Shown: positions 17,266 through 25,700 of the stretch, piece by piece
Position numbering within the stretch: position 1 is the first letter of the stretch
How the letters are laid out: each line of letters begins with the position of its first letter
Assembly: GCF_004340465.1 (NCBI RefSeq)
Contig: NZ_SLVV01000002.1
Span: 124,001 to 188,000 of the forward strand
Origin: Mesobacillus foraminis
GTDB lineage: Bacteria > Bacillota > Bacilli > Bacillales > Cytobacillaceae
Reading direction: 5' to 3'
Length of the DNA stretch: 64,000 nucleotides
Program-made: the position numbers and the translations under genes
The notes under the pieces: model-generated
Databases searched by the model: none
What the model was told of the DNA's origin: nothing
Seen by the model: only the letters and a program-made list of their open reading frames with translations

Positions 17266-18375
17266 TTAAGCAAAGACCTCGTGCCTACGTTCGATTTTAA
17301 ATGCTTCTCTCCATTTTTTATTTACCTCTTTTCCAAGGATTAGATTACTAATCATTTTCCCTGTTCCAGGTGCCAGGAGTATGCCATTCCTAAAATGTCC
17401 TGCCGCAAATAATAGACCCTCTTGTTCCGGGTGGCGGCCTATAAATGGTTTCTTGTCAAATGTTTGGGGACGAAGGCCGGCCCATGTGGAACCGATCTCC
17501 ATTTCACCGATTTCAGGCATCATTTTCTTAGCGTGTACAATTAATTTTTCTATACCGCCTAGCGAAGGTCTTTCATTCCAATCGTTCTCTACCATCGTTG
17601 CACCTATGACAAGACTACCGTTCATCCTTGGCACGATGTATTGGTGTTCATGGAAAAGTGTATGATTCAGGACCGTTCCTCTATTCCAAACTGACAAACA
17701 TTCGCCTTTTACCGGGACTATCCGGTTTGAGAGACCCATTGACTCAAAAAATGAATTGCTCCACAGCCCACTTGCAACCACAACGTATTGCGCTTCTACC
17801 TCTCCTGCCGGGGTCTTGATTAAATAGGTGCTTTCTTGTTTTTGAATATCATAAACCTGTGTATACTCATGCAACTCAGCTCCCAGCACACTTGCGGATA
17901 TACCAAGGCCTTTACAGACTGCTTCTGGAACTACGCTGACGTCGTCTTCTATGTAAGCTGCTCCCAATATTAAGGGCGAAATGGTACTTTCGTTCGAAAT
18001 TACTTGATTTGCGTCGAGCCAGTCAACAGTTGGCAAAGCACATAAAGATTCCATTTCTTTTTTCTCCTTCTCCGTATAGGCCAGTTTGTAAATCCCCCCT
18101 TTACACAAACTGATATCTATCTTGCTAAGCTCTCTTATCTCCTTTTCCAGCTTGAAATACTCCAGTTGACTGTTTCTTGCAAAAGGATAGAATATATTCA
18201 TATCATCACATTCCGAATGAGCACCAAGCATACCAGCAGCTGCACTTGTTGTCTTACCGCCAAGTTCTCCACTCTCAAATAAACCAACCTTTAAATTTTC
18301 TTTCGCCAGATAGTATGCAATTGAACAGCCAATGATTCCGCCGCCTATTATGGCTGCGTCATAATATTTTTTCAT
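17266..18375 (-). CDS. thiO: Glycine oxidase ThiO
   Basis: A 369-aa FAD-dependent amine oxidase. It converts glycine to iminoglycine for the thiazole ring of thiamine. The Rossmann motif AIIGGGIIGCSIAYYLA lies at residues 8-24, and FIGRHPEQEGLLFAAGHFRNG is the C-terminal FAD region. I chose the ATG at 18375, which gives the length of B. subtilis ThiO. The 39-residue extension upstream lies in the riboswitch leader. Unusually, thiS, thiG and thiF do not follow it. A TPP riboswitch controls it. Confidence 0.9.
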   Translation of the reverse strand: MKKYYDAAIIGGGIIGCSIAYYLAKENLKVGLFESGELGGKTTSAAAGMLGAHSECDDMNIFYPFARNSQLEYFKLEKEIRELSKIDISLCKGGIYKLAYTEKEKKEMESLCALPTVDWLDANQVISNESTISPLILGAAYIEDDVSVVPEAVCKGLGISASVLGAELHEYTQVYDIQKQESTYLIKTPAGEVEAQYVVVASGLWSNSFFESMGLSNRIVPVKGECLSVWNRGTVLNHTLFHEHQYIVPRMNGSLVIGATMVENDWNERPSLGGIEKLIVHAKKMMPEIGEMEIGSTWAGLRPQTFDKKPFIGRHPEQEGLLFAAGHFRNGILLAPGTGKMISNLILGKEVNKKWREAFKIERRHEVFA

Positions 18376-18412
18376 AAGTATTTTCCAGCCCTTCTGTATA
18401 AACGTATTTTTC

Positions 18413-18447
18413 AAAAATAAAACCACTTCCCTATAATAGAAAAGTGG
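18413..18447 (-). terminator. Expression-platform terminator of the TPP riboswitch
   Basis: On the minus strand CCACTTTTC (18447-18439) pairs with GGGAAGTGG (18431-18423) around a 7-nt loop, followed by TTTTATTTTT. The 3' arm GGGAAGTGG duplicates the 3' end of the aptamer (18489-18497), so CCACTTTTC could pair with either copy. Confidence 0.8.
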
Positions 18448-18488
18448 ACTGGAAATTAAAGGCTGTCTTGGCGCTTGAAAATACCGCT

Positions 18489-18580
18489 CCACTTCCCTAC
18501 GCAGGTTCTAACCTGTTCAGGTGATAAGAGTTTCAAAGTACCTACTTTGCTCTCAGCCCTTATCAAAGGCTCCCCTAGTG
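18489..18580 (-). ncRNA. TPP riboswitch (THI element)
   Basis: On the minus strand the conserved THI-box landmarks appear in order: CTAGGGGAGCC, CTGAGA (18556-18551), ACCTGAACAGG, and ACCTGCGTAGGGAAGTGG. P1 can form from CACT and AGTG, and P2 from GATAAG and CTTATC. A small extra hairpin (CAAAGTA/TACTTTG) extends the P3 side. It lies about 115 nt ahead of thiO, with a terminator between. Confidence 0.93.
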
Positions 18581-18599
18581 ATTTTAATTGTCATATCAC

Positions 18600-18627
18600 A
18601 TTATACATAATAAACGAAATATTACAA
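18600..18627 (-). promoter_or_regulatory. SigA-type promoter of the thiO leader
   Basis: On the minus strand TTGTAA (-35) and TATAAT (-10) are separated by 16 bp. The predicted transcript start falls just upstream of the TPP aptamer. Confidence 0.65.
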
Positions 18628-18732
18628 CATTTAATCACGGACACCAGCAGTACAACCCGTAAATTGTTCTTGCTCCTGGCCCCTGGAGTATGGGTGGCTC
18701 CCTTTCATCATGATTACTATTTCCTTTATTAC

Positions 18733-19395
18733 CTACTGAATCCAAAGCTTAAACAGGCCCTCCGTGACGCCGAGATTGTACATATAGTAAAATCCGAAAA
18801 CCGCGCTGATCAGGCCTGTGAGTCTTGCAAAACCTGTATTCAGGTTTATATTTTTTGTGCTTAATATGAATGGAATGCCAATTATTGTGGTAAAGCACAG
18901 CATTCCAATGATTGTGCCGGCGCCAAATATCATAATATATAGCACACCTTCCCAAATGCTGCTGACAGTGCTCATGGTCAGCAAGATCATGGCTGCACTT
19001 CCTGCTAATCCATGAATGAACCCCATAAAAATAGACTTTCCATATGGGACCCTTGGAGACTTTACATGATGGCTTTGGGATTCTGGATGCCGGCTATTTA
19101 GTGAAAGGAAAGCAGAAACTCCAAAATAAACAAGCATAATCCCCACCAGGAATTCCAGGGACATTGCCCACTTCTCAGGAATTTCCCCCTTCAATAGAAT
19201 AATCGAAACTCCTGCCAGAAAAAGAGTGGCCGTATGGCCAATACCCCAAAACACCCCGGTCAGTGCCGAAGTAGACAATTTTCTGCTTTGCCCAGCAACT
19301 GTTGACACAGCGATCACATGATCAGGTTCCACAGCATGTTTAATACCCAAAATAAAACCAAGACTTAAAATCGAAAGCAATCCAACTTCCTCCAC
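18733..19395 (-). CDS. UreH/NicO-like nickel-cobalt transporter
   Basis: A 220-aa polytopic membrane protein of the UreH/NicO-RcnA type. The first helix contains the metal-selective motif GIKHAVEPDH (His-X4-Asp-His), with a second His in FWGIGHTA and a third in GFIHGLAGSAA. It has about six transmembrane segments and a His-containing cytoplasmic loop near residue 105. The family moves Ni or Co ions; direction and metal are not determinable here. There is no urease cluster nearby. Confidence 0.8.
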   Translation of the reverse strand: MEEVGLLSILSLGFILGIKHAVEPDHVIAVSTVAGQSRKLSTSALTGVFWGIGHTATLFLAGVSIILLKGEIPEKWAMSLEFLVGIMLVYFGVSAFLSLNSRHPESQSHHVKSPRVPYGKSIFMGFIHGLAGSAAMILLTMSTVSSIWEGVLYIMIFGAGTIIGMLCFTTIIGIPFILSTKNINLNTGFARLTGLISAVFGFYYMYNLGVTEGLFKLWIQ

Positions 19396-19490
19396 TTACT
19401 TTCCCCCTATATGTATGTGTCTAACAATAAAAAATAGATTTTTTAACTTTATATGTTACATTTTATAACATTTCCTTAAATTTGAAAACA

Positions 19491-19513
19491 AAAAAAAGGA
19501 GCGATAGGCTCCA
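19491..19513 (-). terminator. Terminator
   Basis: On the minus strand GGAGC-CTATC-GCTCC is followed by TTTTTTTT. It ends the small gene whose stop is at 19577. Confidence 0.75.
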
Positions 19514-19576
19514 TTAACGAAGGATAGATGGGAAAGATTAATTAAAGTTCTGCAGTATTTCTAAAACGCATGCCAT

Positions 19577-19771
19577 CTATTCAGGAAAACTTGAATCATT
19601 TGGTTTCAGCAAAACGTCCTCCCGGCTTTCCTTTTCAGATGACCGTTCGGGATAATCTGCTGAATCCTGAGCCTTTGTAAAACCGGAACTACGTTCTTCC
19701 CGATTTGTTAATGCATCAAGCTCCGGCAAAAAAGGACTTGGCGTAAAAGGATAGTCATATTTCTTTTTCAT
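19577..19771 (-). CDS. Small hydrophilic protein, unrecognised
   Basis: A 64-aa protein with an N-terminal KKKYDYPFTPSPFLPELD segment and a Ser/Glu/Asp-rich, probably disordered remainder. The ATG at 19771 follows AGAGGTGATCCC. There is no membrane segment or recognisable domain. It has its own terminator. I do not recognise it. Confidence 0.6.
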   Translation of the reverse strand: MKKKYDYPFTPSPFLPELDALTNREERSSGFTKAQDSADYPERSSEKESREDVLLKPNDSSFPE

Positions 19772-20088
19772 TGGGATCACCTCTTTTTTTTAAGGAAACG
19801 CCGCCTTATTATGCCCCATTATTAGCGGTGCAACCAACCCTCAAAGAAGTGCCCCCTTACAAAATATATAAATGTAAGGTGATCAGGATAAAATTAATGC
19901 AAACTTTTGTAACCATCTAATCAACACATCCTGTTCTCAGAATTGTTTCCTACAATCGTTACATGTTAAAAGTAGCATAAATATATTAAAAGGATGTGAA
20001 GTCACCATTAAGAGTTGGTTTTTGTACGGAAGTACTTGTGCATTAACGGAGCATACTTCCTTTTCTTCTGCCATACATAAATGGCCTA

Positions 20089-20364
20089 TCAGCTCCCATG
20101 GAGATATTCCAACATTGTTGACAAGGAAGCTTTAACATCTATCGGAAGGGACGTACCAAACTCCCATAGGATTGTTTTGCACAACCTTGCTGACCCGCTT
20201 ACAGCCTTGGCTAATGCCATTAAGCAGAGCTGCAATTGTTCAGGATCGACAGAACACAGAAATTTAAAGCCAATCTTCTCATTTTTATTGGTGTTATGCA
20301 TAGAAGGCTCATTAAGCTGCTGAATGGCTAAGGCCCCAACATCGGTGCGTTGTTCTCTGAACAT
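20089..20364 (-). CDS. Doubtful hypothetical protein
   Basis: A 91-aa frame with Bacillus-like codon choice but no good ribosome site. An overlapping plus-strand frame of similar quality exists at 20081-20323. A helix-like stretch (VDPEQLQLCLMALAKAVSGS) is visible. The whole block 19800-20670 is otherwise empty apart from a GGAAGTA/TACTTCC hairpin with a T run near 20028-20072. It may be a decayed gene. Confidence 0.25.
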   Translation of the reverse strand: MFREQRTDVGALAIQQLNEPSMHNTNKNEKIGFKFLCSVDPEQLQLCLMALAKAVSGSARLCKTILWEFGTSLPIDVKASLSTMLEYLHGS

Positions 20365-20686
20365 TCATTCCATCAAGGCTTTTCAATGTGCCACGGGTTC
20401 CACCTAATGTTAATGTTTATATGATCTCATAATCATAAATCCTGTTTTTAAACCTCCTATATTTTTATAAGTTAAATGCAAAAAGTCTCGAGCCATTTAC
20501 CTTTTGCTCGAACACTAGCAGCACCGCGTCGTAAAATGTAAAAAAACACTAGGTTTATTAAAGAATATGGTGGTAATTGTAGAGAAGTTTTTACTATTTG
20601 CAGCAGGAAAAAAAATTCCCCTTTCGAAAATTAATAAGTAAGACGAATCAGATGTCTAACGAAAATGTTGAAAGGTGGAAAAGATC

Positions 20687-20872
20687 GTGGCTATGGATTT
20701 AACCCTGCAGCAGCTCGTTGAAAATTTACCTAAATCCCTGTTGAATGCATCTGATCGAGATTTGGAAGGATTTCAGAAAATCATTGAAGAAACGGTTAAA
20801 TTAAGAGAAGGACATCGAAATTTACAAAGAATGGTGAAAAACTTCTCGACTTCCACTATCCAGCGTTCATAA
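20687..20872 (+). CDS. Small helical protein, unrecognised
   Basis: A 61-aa, mostly alpha-helical charged protein (MDLTLQQLVENLPKSLLN...). The GTG at 20687 follows AAAGGTGG by eight bases. An in-frame GTG at 20675 lies inside that site. It is followed by its own terminator. No family is recognised. Confidence 0.6.
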   Translation: MAMDLTLQQLVENLPKSLLNASDRDLEGFQKIIEETVKLREGHRNLQRMVKNFSTSTIQRS

Positions 20873-20904
20873 TTGGGAGAAAATGAAACGTAGATGAAGG
20901 AGGA

Positions 20905-20931
20905 GGGGAGTATCCTTCCCCTTTTTATTTT
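20905..20931 (+). terminator. Terminator
   Basis: The stem GGGGA/TCCCC with a 7-nt loop is followed by TTTTTATTTT, 33 bp past the small-gene stop. Confidence 0.7.
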
Positions 20932-21004
20932 CTTATTCGGTGTTACTATGTTTACATAATATATTTATATTAAACATAAAGTCTCTTTTTCATTTTAATC
21001 TTTT

Positions 21005-21155
21005 CTACGTGATGTTTCCTCTTTCTTCATCCCATTCTGTCTTAATGACCGGTTTCCCTGTTTGCTCTTTAGCTGGGGAATCATAAACGGATTCATAACG
21101 ACCCTTTCCTATCTGTTTCTTCGATTAGGGCATCATACGCATTCAGGACGTCCTA
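21005..21155 (-). pseudogene. Remnant of a small gene with a frameshift
   Basis: On the minus strand a coding-like stretch reads VLNAYDALIEETDRK, then shifts frame within a GGAAAGGG run and continues GKGRYESVYDSPAKEQTG...EWDEERGNIT to a TAG at 21005. Upstream the frame is closed by a stop and there is no start or ribosome site. The protein is not recognised. The rest of 20932-21386 is AT-rich with no gene. Confidence 0.4.
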
Positions 21156-21386
21156 TTGCTATTCATTTCTCAAATTTAGGACATTAAAAAGCTTGCATAA
21201 TCTTTGGGTTCCATACTCTATTTTTTCTTAACGATTTAAGATTTCTAAATCTTTCACCAATATTCCTCCCCACAGTAACTCTCGGTACAAAACCCACTTC
21301 ATTATTTGTATTCACAACGTCTATTTATTTTAAAAATCTCAAGGGAATCGTTATAATTAATAAAAATTCCTTAAAAAGGTGATTGG

Positions 21387-22307
21387 ATGATGCCAAGAAG
21401 ATATACCAATCTTAACGATGTCTCAAATAAAAAAAACTTCAGGGACATGTTGAAATGGATGAAAGAAAGAAGAGGCAAGGTGAAGAATTTAGCTTTTAGT
21501 ATTGAACAATGTCCCGAAAAAAAGATCGCCGAGATAAAGGAAAACAGGGAAAAGACTTCTTATACCTGGATTGGCCATTCAACCTTTCTGATCCAAATGA
21601 ACGGACTCAATATTTTGACAGATCCTGTTTGGGCAAAGAGGATGGGTGTCCAAAAAAGACTCACTGAGCCAGGCATCCCTTTGAAGGAACTGCCAAATAT
21701 TGACGCAGTGATCATTTCCCATGCCCACTATGATCATTTGGACTTTCCTACTCTCAAGCAATTGAAAGGAACTCCGCATTATTTTGTACCGGCCGGGTTA
21801 AAAACGCTATTTAACAGGAAAGGCTATCAGAATGTCACAGAAATGAACTGGTGGGAATACCGGCAGTACAAAGACATGACTTTTCATTTTGTTCCTGCCC
21901 AGCACTGGACGAGAAGAAGTTTAGGAGATATGAATACATCACATTGGGGCGGGTGGATCCTTCAGGGCACTACTCCTTCTAATACCATGTATTTTGTTGG
22001 TGATACGGGCTATTTTGACGGCTTTAAGGAGATTGGGTCGAGATTTAACATCGATACGGTCTTCATGCCAATCGGCGCTTATGAACCTGAATGGTTCATG
22101 GCTGACTCGAATATTTCCCCAGAAGACAGCGTGCAAGCCTTCATTGAATTAAAGGCCAAAACCTTTGTCCCGATGCATTATGGAGCCTACCGTCTGGCAG
22201 ACGACACAGGGCCTGAGGCTCTTGATCGCTTAGTGAAAGAATGGAAAAGTAAAAAGCTGCCAATGGAAAAATTAAGGGCCCTTCGTATAGGCGAATCCTT
22301 CATTTAG
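21387..22307 (+). CDS. Metallo-beta-lactamase-fold hydrolase (NAPE-PLD-like)
   Basis: A 306-aa metal-dependent hydrolase of the UlaG/NAPE-phospholipase D branch. The zinc motif is SHAHYDHLD (about residues 110-118), with further ligands in FVPAQHWTRR, VGDTGYF and FVPMHYGAY. The strand WIGHSTFLIQMNGLNILTDPVW is typical of the branch. Bacterial members hydrolyse phosphodiesters or lactones; the substrate here is unknown. An AAAAGGTGATT site precedes the ATG. It is monocistronic. Confidence 0.82.
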   Translation: MMPRRYTNLNDVSNKKNFRDMLKWMKERRGKVKNLAFSIEQCPEKKIAEIKENREKTSYTWIGHSTFLIQMNGLNILTDPVWAKRMGVQKRLTEPGIPLKELPNIDAVIISHAHYDHLDFPTLKQLKGTPHYFVPAGLKTLFNRKGYQNVTEMNWWEYRQYKDMTFHFVPAQHWTRRSLGDMNTSHWGGWILQGTTPSNTMYFVGDTGYFDGFKEIGSRFNIDTVFMPIGAYEPEWFMADSNISPEDSVQAFIELKAKTFVPMHYGAYRLADDTGPEALDRLVKEWKSKKLPMEKLRALRIGESFI

Positions 22308-22330
22308 CACATTTACATTAGTATTCAAGA

Positions 22331-22360
22331 AGCTCCAATTCACTTTGGATTGGGGCTTTT
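22331..22360 (+). terminator. Terminator
   Basis: The stem GCTCCAAT/ATTGGGGC (one G-T pair) is followed by TTTT, about 25 bp past the hydrolase stop. Confidence 0.75.
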
Positions 22361-22540
22361 CAGCATTTCGTCAAGGATAATTTCTTCCTCAGACACGAAA
22401 TCACCTTTTTGAAGCGGCCTTAAATGTCTCTTTTGTAAATTCTGTTTTAATTTTTTTGCCCTTCCGTTCTTTTTTAAGAACAACCGTGATATGCTAATTC
22501 TGCTTTTGTATTTTCTTCCATTTTGAAAGGGGATCATTTT

Positions 22541-25500
22541 ATGTCTTGGTTTACTAAATGGGCTTTTCGCAACAAAGCTGCTGTTACCATCATGTCAATC
22601 CTGATCCTGGGTCTGGGTGTTCTCAGTTATGCCAGCCTGCCCATGGAATTTATGCCTGCAGCTGATAATCCGCAAGTGACCATTGTTGTGCTTGGCCAGG
22701 GAACCGACTCTGATACCATGCAGGAACAAGTCACTTCGCCAATTGAAAATGCTGTAGCCGGAGTAAAGGGAAAAAAGAATGTCTTTTCAACTACGGGAGA
22801 TGGTTATTCAAAAATCGATATCTTTTATGATTCAAAAACTGTAATGAAGGAGGCAAAGCAGGAGGTACAGGAAGCTCTCAATGCCATAACGCTTCCTTCC
22901 TATGTTTCAAAACCCAATGTAGTGCAATTGAATACCTCGATGATTCCAGTATCCCAGATTGCTGTAACCTTTCAGGATGGATTGACTCCTGGCAATATTG
23001 AATTGGCTAAGGAAGAGTTTGTTCCTGCGCTCAAAGACATAGACGGAGTTGCAAGTGTCCAATTGATGGGCACATCAGCATCTTATATTTCCGTCAAGGT
23101 GGATGATCAAAAACTTGAAAAGCAACGGGTTCCATTTCAAACCATAATAGCCATCCTACAGGGTCATACCTCTTCCCTTGCGATTGGAGAATCAACCATT
23201 GACGGAAAGTCCAGTAACATTAAGGTCATCGGCAATATTGACAGCCTCGACAAATTGGAATCCTTGCCAGTTGCTCCTGAGGTCGCATTAAAAGATATTG
23301 CTGATATTTCAATCAAGGAGCCAGAAAATACTGTAAACCATGTGAATGGCGAAGAAGGATTATTTGCCATCGTTACAAAAGACAGTTCCTCCAATACAGT
23401 AACCATAAGCAAAGAAATGGATCAGACTGTGGAAAACCTGAACAAAAAGTACCCTCAATCAGAAACAACGGTTCTCATGGATATTTCTGATATGGTGGAA
23501 ACATCTGTCCATTCGATGATCAAAGAAGTTCTTCTAGGTGCCCTATTTGCCACCATCGTCATTATGCTGTTTCTCCGGAACCTCAGGACAACGTTTATTA
23601 CCATTGTTTCGATCCCATTATCACTATGTTTTACTTTGTTTCTGCTATCCCGTTCAGGTATTACGCTAAACATTCTCACACTCGGCGGTGTAGCAGTCGC
23701 TGTCGGCCGGCTTGTGGATGACAGCATAGTCGTCATTGAAAACATCTTCAGAAAAATGCAGCACGAAAAATTTTCAGTTCCAATGATTATCGAAGCAACA
23801 AAAGAGGTAGGCGCTGCCATTACATCTTCAACGCTGACCACCGTAGCTGTCTTCCTTCCAATAGGGCTTGTCAGTGGCTCATTGCAGGAGTTTGTCCTGC
23901 CTTTTGCCCTCACAATTACCTACTCGCTGCTTGCATCACTCATTGTCGCTCTGACAGTTGTACCATTAATGAGTGCAGGCTTGCTTAAAAATACAAAGAT
24001 GCCAAAACACAAGCCCGCACGTCATTTCACAAGATTTGTTACTTGGTCATTGAACCACAAATGGGTAGTCCTGACTGTTTCCTTTCTATTGTTTATTGGA
24101 TCAATCGGCACCTATGTGATAATGCCCAAAGGCGCAATCGACAATTCAACTTCAGATTTTGTTCTAGCAACATTGAGCTATCCCAACGATACTCCTATAG
24201 AAAAGGTAAAGGAAAGCTCACTCCATTTCGAGGACTTTATTTTAAATCAGGAAGAAGTAAAATACACCATCACCCAAATGGGGAATTCTGCAGAGACCGC
24301 CCAGTACGGGGAAGTTGGTTCCCCTACGGAAACAAGCTTTTCTTTAATTTTGAAGGATAAAGAAGATACTGACAGAATTATTGACCGTATTGCAAGGCAA
24401 AAAGAAAATTACCCGGGAGCAGAACTTATGGTTTCAGCTTCGGGTATGATGGGCTCTGCATCCACCCAGATTACGATTGATATCTTGGGCGACTCAATTG
24501 AGGACCTTGAAGACACAGCCGTGGAGATTAAAGAGAATTTAAGCGAGTTGTCAGGTATTGAAAAAGTCACAACCAACTTCGAAGAGAAAAAGACGGTCTA
24601 CTCCCTTGCAGTGGATCCAGCTAAGGCCAACTCTGAACAAGTAGCACAGCAGTTAGGGATGATGCTTAATCGTTCGCCTTTGGGCTCTGTTTTGCTTGAT
24701 AACCAGCGAACCTCAGTATTCCTTGAGCCACTCGTTGATGCAAAATCTGCCGGGGATCTGAAGGGTATCCCAATCCTCACCCAATCAGGTCTACGTCCAG
24801 CCTCGGAGCTTGCCAAGTTAAATAAAAGCGAAGAGTCAACCAGTGAATTTCACAAAGATGGTGATTTATATGTGAGGGTTACAGCAAACATTGATTCCGG
24901 GAATATTTCACAAATTTCCAAAGATATCAATGAAACCCTTTTTGGCAATAAAGATTCTGACGGAATGGACTTTCCTGATAATGTCGAGGTCCTTGTCGGG
25001 GGAGCAAGCGTTCAGCAAGCAGATGACTTTGCAGATTTATTCATAACCATGATCGCTTCTGTCGGGATCGTCTTTCTTATCATGGTTATAACCTTTAAAA
25101 CCATTCGTGCACCTTTTGCCATTCTGTTCTCATTGCCCCTGGCAGCTATTGGAGCCATTCTTGGACTGCTCATATCAGGAATTTCCGTTAACGAGACTTC
25201 CCTGCTGGGTGCACTTATGCTGATTGGCATTGTTGTCACCAATGCCATTGTACTATTGGACTGCATTAAACAAAATGAAGAAAAAATGACCATCCGTGAT
25301 GCCATCGTGGAAGCTTCAGCAGTCCGGATGCGGCCAATACTCATGACCGCTGTTGCCACCATCAGTGCGATGCTTCCTCTTCTCTTTAAAAAAGCAGAAA
25401 CAGGGGTTCTAGTCTCTCAAAATCTTGCCGTGGTGGTCATCGGCGGCCTTGCTGTCGCAACCTTGCTTACATTGGTTGTCATTCCAGTGATTTATGAACT

Positions 25501-25567
25501 GCTGCACTTTAAGACATCAAAAAAACAGCACCTTGGCAGCACAAAGGATGAGTCGGTGACTCTTTAA
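22541..25567 (+). CDS. swrC: RND-family efflux pump, SwrC-like
   Basis: A 1008-aa HAE1-type RND transporter, the Gram-positive class that includes SwrC (surfactin self-resistance). The N-terminal helix is followed by a large extracellular porter domain. The TM4 proton-relay region GGVAVAVGRLVDDSIVVIENI carries the paired Asp residues. A second half repeats the design (LLGALMLIGIVVTNAIVLLDCI), where one Asp remains. The start at 22541 follows AAAGGGGATC. No membrane-fusion partner is adjacent, as is normal for SwrC-type pumps. The substrate is not known. Confidence 0.88.
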   Translation: MSWFTKWAFRNKAAVTIMSILILGLGVLSYASLPMEFMPAADNPQVTIVVLGQGTDSDTMQEQVTSPIENAVAGVKGKKNVFSTTGDGYSKIDIFYDSKTVMKEAKQEVQEALNAITLPSYVSKPNVVQLNTSMIPVSQIAVTFQDGLTPGNIELAKEEFVPALKDIDGVASVQLMGTSASYISVKVDDQKLEKQRVPFQTIIAILQGHTSSLAIGESTIDGKSSNIKVIGNIDSLDKLESLPVAPEVALKDIADISIKEPENTVNHVNGEEGLFAIVTKDSSSNTVTISKEMDQTVENLNKKYPQSETTVLMDISDMVETSVHSMIKEVLLGALFATIVIMLFLRNLRTTFITIVSIPLSLCFTLFLLSRSGITLNILTLGGVAVAVGRLVDDSIVVIENIFRKMQHEKFSVPMIIEATKEVGAAITSSTLTTVAVFLPIGLVSGSLQEFVLPFALTITYSLLASLIVALTVVPLMSAGLLKNTKMPKHKPARHFTRFVTWSLNHKWVVLTVSFLLFIGSIGTYVIMPKGAIDNSTSDFVLATLSYPNDTPIEKVKESSLHFEDFILNQEEVKYTITQMGNSAETAQYGEVGSPTETSFSLILKDKEDTDRIIDRIARQKENYPGAELMVSASGMMGSASTQITIDILGDSIEDLEDTAVEIKENLSELSGIEKVTTNFEEKKTVYSLAVDPAKANSEQVAQQLGMMLNRSPLGSVLLDNQRTSVFLEPLVDAKSAGDLKGIPILTQSGLRPASELAKLNKSEESTSEFHKDGDLYVRVTANIDSGNISQISKDINETLFGNKDSDGMDFPDNVEVLVGGASVQQADDFADLFITMIASVGIVFLIMVITFKTIRAPFAILFSLPLAAIGAILGLLISGISVNETSLLGALMLIGIVVTNAIVLLDCIKQNEEKMTIRDAIVEASAVRMRPILMTAVATISAMLPLLFKKAETGVLVSQNLAVVVIGGLAVATLLTLVVIPVIYELLHFKTSKKQHLGSTKDESVTL

Positions 25568-25580
25568 GAATTTCTAAAAA

Positions 25581-25617
25581 AAAGGAGTGTCCACCGTTAA
25601 AGGGACACTCCTTTATA
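25581..25617 (+). terminator. Terminator after the RND gene
   Basis: A perfect 12-bp stem, AAAGGAGTGTCC/GGACACTCCTTT, with a 10-nt loop. The arm itself supplies A and T runs on both strands. Confidence 0.85.
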
Positions 25618-25700
25618 ATCAAAAGTTCGGCTCTTACCATTATTTGATTTACGCTCTTAACACTCTATATGTCTTAATACCTATGAAAGGCTATCAGTCT

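Noticed and set aside
22340-22537. 65-codon minus-strand frame before the RND gene
   Set aside because: Covers the terminator and promoter region of flanking genes; no ribosome site and poor composition.
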